Positions 1 through 3,470 of a stretch of DNA of 5,905 nucleotides are shown in pieces (position 1 is the stretch's first letter; the number at the start of each line of letters is the position of its first letter). The DNA lies in the NCBI GenBank assembly GCA_902773165.1, contig CACYDO010000149.1, positions 1 to 5,905 of the forward strand, given 5' to 3'. This stretch comes from an uncultured Ruminococcus sp. (GTDB taxonomy: Bacteria > Bacillota > Clostridia > Oscillospirales > Acutalibacteraceae). The translations under genes and the position numbers were made by a program. The notes under the pieces were generated by a model. It was not told the origin of the DNA. It worked only from the letters and a program-made list of their open reading frames with translations, and did no database searches.

Positions 1-440
1 AAGAAATGCTTATTGAAGTAAATACGCGATACTCTGTGGCGGATGAGCATTACCCTGTCTTCATTATTCGGGTCGGGACCGCCTTTTTCGAGGGGCTTTT
101 CTCTGCCAAGCTTTTCGTCATCAAAGCTGTTAACGCCCTGTATCGGCATCATCTTGCGCCACCACTGCATAACGCTCTCGTCCTTTGAGAAGAAGCGGTG
201 ACCGCCGATATCCATTCTGTTGCCGTTGTATCTTACTGTCTGAGAGATACCGCCGATTACATGGGAGCTTTCGAGTATCGTTACGTCATAGTCCTTTTTT
301 CCGCCGTCTTTAAGCAGCTCGTAAGCCGCAGTAAGACCTGCCGGACCTGCGCCTATTATTACTACTTTTTTTCTGTTATCTGCCGCGCCTGCCGACGTTT
401 TTTCAAGCTTTGCGCCGGACTTTGAGTTTTTATTCTTCAT
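1..440 (-). CDS. FAD/NAD(P)-dependent oxidoreductase, UGM/protoporphyrinogen-oxidase-like (N-terminal part, cut by window edge)
   Basis: This frame begins at an ATG (438-440) and stays open for 146 codons to the window edge, so only the N-terminal part is present. The start is supported by a strong GGAGGAA at 447-453, six bases upstream. After a lysine-rich N-terminal extension of about 25 residues comes a Rossmann dinucleotide fold. It has VVIIGAGPAGLTAAYEL (26-42) with the GxGxxG glycines at 30, 32 and 35, a glutamate ending the second strand (E57), then GGIS (63-66) and DIGGHRFF (78-85). These are the FAD-binding signatures of the UDP-galactopyranose mutase / amine-oxidase / protoporphyrinogen-oxidase-like class. 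The segment RHRVSRIYFNKHF (134-146) matches the part of this class that precedes the substrate domain. The gene follows gtrA by 93-97 nt on the same strand, which suggests a role in envelope sugar metabolism rather than haem synthesis (inference). The class assignment is firm; the substrate is unknown. Confidence 0.88.
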   Translation of the reverse strand, partial: MKNKNSKSGAKLEKTSAGAADNRKKVVIIGAGPAGLTAAYELLKDGGKKDYDVTILESSHVIGGISQTVRYNGNRMDIGGHRFFSKDESVMQWWRKMMPIQGVNSFDDEKLGREKPLEKGGPDPNNEDRVMLIRHRVSRIYFNKHF

Positions 441-533
441 GACATATTCCTCCGGGAACAATTTCATTTTATTCTGTTGTCAACAAAAGTATGGAAAACC
501 AAATACATAGTACAACGTTTCCGGCGCACCTCG

Positions 534-1037
534 TTATTCGCCGCTCGTTTCTTCTGTTTTTCTGTAAAGAATGAATTTTCTTGCGCAGAAATTCCATATA
601 TAAACCAAAACGGTAGCGACAAGCTTTCCTGCGATATAATACTTATCAGCAGGGAGCAGCGCTCCAAACGTTTCGTTTTTTACAAAATAACCTTCGCCAA
701 AGATGCCTTCCATTGCAAATGGTGCAATGATAAGCTGCGTCAATCCAAGTCCTATTATACCTATAACGCCAAATGCGATGAAATCGAACACACGGTTCTT
801 CACTTTCGCTTTTGAGAAGACCCAGAATGTAGAAACAATATAATTTACCGTAAGACCGGCAATGAAACCAAAAACCGCTGCCACAGCCTCGGACGTTCCC
901 ACCAGCTCCCGGAAAATTATCATTATTCCGAAATCGGCAACCGTCGCAATGCCTCCGACAAAAAGGCTTCTGAAAAACTGGATAAAGGTGTTGTTTGTTT
1001 CCTCCACAAAGAGGATATTGAACCATTTTTTTATCAT
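534..1037 (-). CDS. GtrA-family membrane protein
   Basis: A 167-residue, strongly hydrophobic protein with four predicted membrane helices, at about residues 20-43, 50-72, 83-108 and 133-156. This is the length and topology of the GtrA/DPMS family (PF04138). Family-type features are the R-S-L-F-V-G-G-I entry to helix 1, NYIVSTFWVF (65-74) at the end of helix 2, and WNFCARKFILY (148-158) at the end of helix 4. Family members work with membrane glycosyltransferases and are thought to move or present lipid-linked sugars for cell-envelope glycans. The frame also has a GTG at 1044-1046, but the GGAG at 1049-1052 lies only 2 nt from that GTG and 11 nt from the ATG at 1035-1037, so the ATG is preferred. 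The next gene on the strand is an FAD oxidoreductase, probably co-transcribed. The family call is confident; the sugar carried is unknown. Confidence 0.85.
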   Translation of the reverse strand: MIKKWFNILFVEETNNTFIQFFRSLFVGGIATVADFGIMIIFRELVGTSEAVAAVFGFIAGLTVNYIVSTFWVFSKAKVKNRVFDFIAFGVIGIIGLGLTQLIIAPFAMEGIFGEGYFVKNETFGALLPADKYYIAGKLVATVLVYIWNFCARKFILYRKTEETSGE

Positions 1038-1048
1038 TTTATCCACTG

Positions 1049-1052
1049 CTCC
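1049..1052 (-). promoter_or_regulatory. Ribosome binding site of the gtrA-type gene
   Basis: GGAG on the minus strand lies 11 nt before the ATG at 1037 and 2 nt before an in-frame GTG at 1046. A 2-nt spacer is too short for initiation, so the site favours the ATG although its own spacing is longer than usual. Confidence 0.5.
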
Positions 1053-1086
1053 GAAATTATGAATTTATCAAACCACAAACAATATT

Positions 1087-1115
1087 ATCTTATCACAAGT
1101 TGGGAAATAATACAA
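1087..1115 (-). promoter_or_regulatory. Candidate sigma-A promoter for the gtrA / oxidoreductase unit
   Basis: On the minus strand, TTGTAT (1110-1115) and TAAGAT (1087-1092) are separated by 17 bp. The match to consensus is moderate (3/6 and 4/6). A GATAAT overlapping the -10 is a better hexamer but gives a 20-bp spacer. The position is sensible: downstream of the preceding terminator and about 40-50 nt before the gtrA start. The region is AT-rich, so a chance match is possible. Confidence 0.35.
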
Positions 1116-1196
1116 TATCTTCCGGATATTTTCTACTATTTTACCAAATTTTAATTTCTCTGGTCACTTAGTTCGCAAGATATATTAGCTTTTAAG

Positions 1197-1237
1197 AAAA
1201 AAAGCCTTCCCATTCTTTAAGAAGAGGAAGACTTTTT
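1197..1237 (-). terminator. Rho-independent terminator after the dockerin gene
   Basis: A 12-bp stem with one G-U pair is formed by 1226-1237 and 1199-1210 (AAAAAGTCTTCC with GGAAGGCTTTTT on the minus strand). The 15-nt loop can itself pair (TTCTT-A-AAGAA), and a run of seven T (1203-1197) follows. It lies 14 nt after the stop codon of the dockerin gene and separates it from the gtrA unit. Confidence 0.85.
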
Positions 1238-1250
1238 CGGTAATATAAGG

Positions 1251-2357
1251 TTATACAGATTTTCCGATATTTCCGCTGTCATCACCGAAGCCTACGGAAT
1301 AACGCAGAACTATCAGCGCGTCCTGAGCAGTAACTGCGCCGTCGCCGTCAACGTCAAAGACAATCAGATTATCTACATCTGCAAGAGCTGCCGAAGCACG
1401 AAGGATAATAAGTGCGTCCTCAGATGTTACGGCATTATCGTAATTAACGTCGCCTACCATACCTGTTTTCTCGGGTTCATCGGGAGTATTGGGCGTGTCG
1501 GGAGTTTCAGAGGTTTCACTTTTTTCCGTATCGGAATTATCATCTTTCGGAGTTTCGCTGCTTGTATCGCTGTCGTTTACAGTTGGCTGCTTGTCTGTGC
1601 TTGTGTCGCTGTCGTTTACAGCAGGCTTACTATCTGTATTTGTGTCGCTGTCGTTAACAGCAGGCTTACTATCTGTGTTTGTATCGCTGTCGTTAACAGC
1701 AGGCTTACTATCTGTGTTTGTATCGCTGTCGTTTACAGCAGGATTACTATCTGTGTTTGTATCACTGTCGTTTGCAGCAGGCTTACTATCTGTGTTTGTA
1801 TCACTGTCGTTTACAACAGGCTTATTATCTGTGCTTGTGTCACTGTCGTTTGCAGTCGGCTGGTTGTCTGTGCTTGTGTCGCTGTCAGTTGCTGTCGGCT
1901 TCTTGTCGCTGTCAGTTACTGTCGGCTTCTTGTCGCCGTCCGTTGCAGTAGGCTTCTTGTCGCTGTCAGTTGCTGTCGGCTTCTTGTCGCTGTCAGTTGC
2001 AGTCGGCTTTTTGTCGCTGTCAGTTGCAGTCGGCTTTTTGTCGCTGTCAGTTACAGTCGGCTTTTTGTCACTGTCAGTTACAGTCGGCTTTTTGTCGCTG
2101 TCAGTTGCTGTCGGCTTTTTGTCGCTGTCAGTTGCTGTCGGCTTTTTGTCGCTGTCAGTTGCTGTCGGCTTATCACTGTCAGTCGATTTATCCGTATCGC
2201 TCGTTTTAGGAACAAAAGGAACAAAAGGAAGGACTATACTTCCGTCATCATTTGCCTGAGATGAAACGGGTATAGCGGCATACGCGGTAGTATTTGCAGC
2301 TGCAAATATAGTCATTGCAAGCGAAAAGGTAAGCGCAAGTGATAAAACTTTTTTCAT
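1251..2357 (-). CDS. Secreted low-complexity repeat protein with C-terminal type I dockerin
   Basis: A 368-residue secreted protein. Residues 1-27 are a signal peptide (MKK, hydrophobic core, then AYA before A28). A short stretch with the near-repeat VLPFVPFVP follows. Residues 62-160 are eleven 9-residue units of type KKPTATDSD, and 161-264 are eight 13-residue units of type TNTDSKPAVNDSD. Residues 265-299 are a Ser/Thr/Pro/Glu/Asp linker, and about 302-357 form a dockerin. The dockerin has two calcium loops, DVNYDNAVTSED (303-314) and DVDGDGAVTAQD (335-346), each followed by an ALI-LR helix. Dockerins bind cohesins and dock secreted proteins onto cellulosome-type scaffolds; no catalytic or carbohydrate-binding domain is visible here. 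The start has AGGAG (2366-2370) 8 nt upstream. It begins 30 nt after the stop of the CobW-like GTPase gene, so the two are probably co-transcribed. Role inferred: a spacer, decoy or adaptor on the cell-surface complex. Confidence 0.9.
   Translation of the reverse strand: MKKVLSLALTFSLAMTIFAAANTTAYAAIPVSSQANDDGSIVLPFVPFVPKTSDTDKSTDSDKPTATDSDKKPTATDSDKKPTATDSDKKPTVTDSDKKPTVTDSDKKPTATDSDKKPTATDSDKKPTATDSDKKPTATDGDKKPTVTDSDKKPTATDSDTSTDNQPTANDSDTSTDNKPVVNDSDTNTDSKPAANDSDTNTDSNPAVNDSDTNTDSKPAVNDSDTNTDSKPAVNDSDTNTDSKPAVNDSDTSTDKQPTVNDSDTSSETPKDDNSDTEKSETSETPDTPNTPDEPEKTGMVGDVNYDNAVTSEDALIILRASAALADVDNLIVFDVDGDGAVTAQDALIVLRYSVGFGDDSGNIGKSV
1287..1454 (-). other. Dockerin type I module within the repeat protein
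   Basis: Residues 302-357 hold two EF-hand-like calcium loops about 32 residues apart, with D/N/D at positions 1, 3 and 5 and D at position 12 in each, and an ALI-LR helix after each loop. The residues at loop positions 10-11, which set cohesin specificity in the family, are Ser-Glu in the first repeat and Ala-Gln in the second. They differ between halves and from the Ser-Thr pair of Clostridium thermocellum type I dockerins. Confidence 0.88.
1566..1877 (-). repeat. Tandem 39-bp coding repeat, 8 units
   Basis: Eight in-frame 39-bp units encode 13-residue repeats of type TNTDSKPAVNDSD (protein residues 161-264). Three consecutive units (residues 213-251) encode an identical peptide, while the outer units vary (TSTDNQPTANDSD, TSTDKQPTVNDSD). 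A typical unit carries one Lys and three Asp, so this half of the linker is net acidic. Confidence 0.93.
1878..2174 (-). repeat. Tandem 27-bp coding repeat, 11 units
   Basis: Eleven in-frame 27-bp units encode 9-residue repeats of type KKPTATDSD (protein residues 62-160). Variants are T-V-T in place of T-A-T, one DGD, and DKP in the first unit. Each unit has two Lys and two Asp, so this array is close to neutral. It abuts the 39-bp array directly and shares its KP-x-x-T/N-D-S-D core. Copy number is likely to vary between strains and to be misassembled with short reads. Confidence 0.93.
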
Positions 2358-2386
2358 AAACTGATCTCCTTTTTTAAACTCTGTAT

Positions 2387-2392
2387 ATTATA
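2387..2392 (-). promoter_or_regulatory. Possible -10 box of an internal promoter before the dockerin gene
   Basis: An exact TATAAT on the minus strand overlaps the stop codon of the GTPase gene and lies 29 nt before the dockerin start. No good -35 is found 16-18 bp upstream (TCATAT at 17 bp) and there is no TGn extension. It may be a chance match in AT-rich sequence, but it could let the dockerin gene be expressed apart from the GTPase gene. Confidence 0.2.
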
Positions 2393-3317
2393 ATGAAAAG
2401 TAAGAGCCAATATGATCTCTGTTGAGGTGTTCTCCGATGACGATAATTATCGGCTGACCAGTGCGTATTTCGCGGATATTGAATTTTCCTGCCGCTGCAT
2501 TTAACTCATACCAGTGATTATCGCTGAAGGTGAAGCCCTTTACACGAAAAACATTACCGCAGCGATCATCAGACATGATCTTTCGGGCTATCTGACGAAG
2601 ATCATCAGGAGAAGGTGACAGATTCATAAAGTAAACCGAACTATAGCCTACGGGTTCTGCACATAGCTTTACAAAATCGGTCTCCTTACAGCCGCATGAC
2701 GAAATCTCGTCGTAATCGTCCTCCGTAAGGTAATCCCAAGGTTTTGCAATATAGTATGAAAACGGGTCGCGGTCGGCATGAATTCTGGCCATTGCCGAAC
2801 GGATACGCTCAACAGCAGCTTTGATATCGTCAGACCCTACCTCGCTGCAATGACTGAAAACGATCTTACCTGCGGCGGCAGCCTGAGAAGCAAGAAGATA
2901 CTCAGATTCTTCCGAAAGCTCGTTTCCGGGAGTCGGGTCTGCAACAGCGATAACGCTGCCAGTTTTGTACCATTTATCAAGAGGCGATTCACGCAATGTG
3001 TCGAAAAATTCATCCACATCGAAGATACCGGAGGGTTCAATTACAACTCTTGAATACCCTGACATTGCAATAGCTATCAGCTTAGTTTTGAACCTGCGCT
3101 GATGACAATCTCTGTCGCAGGCTCCGGAAACCATTTCAAGACCGCAGCCGATGTCTGTAAGCTCCTGCAAAAGCATTGTATCAACATTTACTGCGCCGAA
3201 GTCGTTCTCTAATATACACACTTTTTCTCCTTTGTGCAAAAGATAACGAACATACTTCTTAATAAACGTTGTTTTTCCCGAACCGAGAAAGCCGGTAATA
3301 AGGTCAGCGGTAATCAT
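2388..3317 (-). CDS. Divergent CobW/COG0523-family (G3E) GTPase
   Basis: A 309-residue protein of the CobW/P47K/HypB-like G3E GTPase family; members insert or deliver metals such as zinc, cobalt or nickel. Visible parts are Walker A GFLGSGKTT (9-17), ENDFGAVNVD (37-46) matching the family ENEFG-x-VGID switch, VVIEPSGIFD (91-100) matching VIETSGL, and a CobW C-terminal domain from about residue 225 to the end. That domain contains NVFRVKGFTFSDNHWYEL and IIVIGEHLNRDHI. Two family hallmarks differ. The GCxCC metal site is replaced by GACDRDCHQRR (C67, C71), and the NKxD guanine motif appears as SHCS (155-158). The ATG at 3317 is chosen over a GTG at 3335 because AGGAG (3326-3330) is 8 nt before the ATG, whereas the GTG sits at the predicted transcription start. 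The dockerin gene follows after 30 nt. The family is firm; metal and client are unknown. Confidence 0.88.
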   Translation of the reverse strand: MITADLITGFLGSGKTTFIKKYVRYLLHKGEKVCILENDFGAVNVDTMLLQELTDIGCGLEMVSGACDRDCHQRRFKTKLIAIAMSGYSRVVIEPSGIFDVDEFFDTLRESPLDKWYKTGSVIAVADPTPGNELSEESEYLLASQAAAAGKIVFSHCSEVGSDDIKAAVERIRSAMARIHADRDPFSYYIAKPWDYLTEDDYDEISSCGCKETDFVKLCAEPVGYSSVYFMNLSPSPDDLRQIARKIMSDDRCGNVFRVKGFTFSDNHWYELNAAAGKFNIREIRTGQPIIIVIGEHLNRDHIGSYFSL

Positions 3318-3325
3318 TTTGAATG

Positions 3326-3330
3326 CTCCT
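3326..3330 (-). promoter_or_regulatory. Ribosome binding site deciding the GTPase start
   Basis: AGGAG on the minus strand stands 8 nt before the ATG at 3317, near-ideal spacing. It lies inside the longer frame that would begin at the GTG at 3335, which argues against that upstream start. Confidence 0.8.
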
Positions 3331-3341
3331 TCCACTCGTAT

Positions 3342-3370
3342 ATTTTAACACAAACGGCCTTCATTTTCAA
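3342..3370 (-). promoter_or_regulatory. Sigma-A promoter of the GTPase / dockerin operon
   Basis: On the minus strand TTGAAA (3365-3370) and TAAAAT (3342-3347) are separated by exactly 17 bp, each 5/6 to consensus. A TGT directly before the -10 makes it an extended -10 site. Transcription would start near 3335, giving a leader of roughly 18 nt that holds only the ribosome binding site. Confidence 0.65.
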
Positions 3371-3389
3371 TAGATAAGAGCAAAATTCG

Positions 3390-3418
3390 TTGACAAAACT
3401 CAAATATAGCCATATAAT
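3390..3418 (+). promoter_or_regulatory. Perfect-consensus sigma-A promoter of the LRR protein gene
   Basis: TTGACA (3390-3395), a 17-bp spacer and TATAAT (3413-3418) match the housekeeping consensus at all twelve positions. Transcription would start near 3425, leaving a leader of about 46 nt before the ATG at 3471. Its -35 box is 19 bp from the -35 of the opposing GTPase promoter, so the two polymerase sites lie back to back and could hinder each other or share a regulator. No clear operator palindrome was seen between them. Confidence 0.85.
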
Positions 3419-3455
3419 TAATGTGTATATTTGTTTTCATACAAAATCCAGTATA

Positions 3456-3461
3456 AAGGAG
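3456..3461 (+). promoter_or_regulatory. Ribosome binding site deciding the LRR protein start
   Basis: AAGGAG lies 9 nt before the ATG at 3471 and only 3 nt before another in-frame ATG at 3465. The spacing favours 3471, which also gives a normal MNKK signal-peptide start. Confidence 0.75.
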
Positions 3462-3470
3462 ATCATGTCA

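Noticed and set aside
6..425. Two short plus-strand open frames at the left edge
   Set aside because: They lie antisense to the FAD-binding domain, whose frame has a Rossmann motif and a good ribosome binding site.
455..483. Separate promoter for the oxidoreductase gene (TTGACA on the minus strand at 478-483)
   Set aside because: No acceptable -10 lies 16-18 bp downstream (TGTTCC there). A TAAAAT nearby has no matching -35. The TTGACA is part of a small TGTTG/CAACA palindrome that is too short to call.
477..815. Plus-strand open frame opposite the GtrA-type gene
   Set aside because: It is antisense to a gene with clear membrane-family features and has no recognisable domain or convincing start signal.
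1566..2174. CRISPR array or noncoding satellite
   Set aside because: Units are directly adjacent with no unique spacers, are multiples of three, and lie within a coding frame with a signal peptide before and a dockerin after.
1489..2259. Long plus-strand open frame rich in Leu/Ser/Val opposite the repeat protein
   Set aside because: It exists because the 27- and 39-bp repeats lack stops on the other strand too. It has no ribosome binding site and no domain, and it mirrors the real gene, which has a signal peptide and dockerin.
3430..3445. Leader hairpin (TTTGT ... ACAAA) before the LRR gene
   Set aside because: Five base pairs, four of them A-T, are too weak to support a regulatory structure.
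3318..3470. Cobalamin riboswitch or zinc-uptake-regulator operator before the GTPase gene
   Set aside because: The leader is only about 18 nt long, leaving no room for a riboswitch, and no Zur-like AT palindrome was recognised between the divergent promoters.
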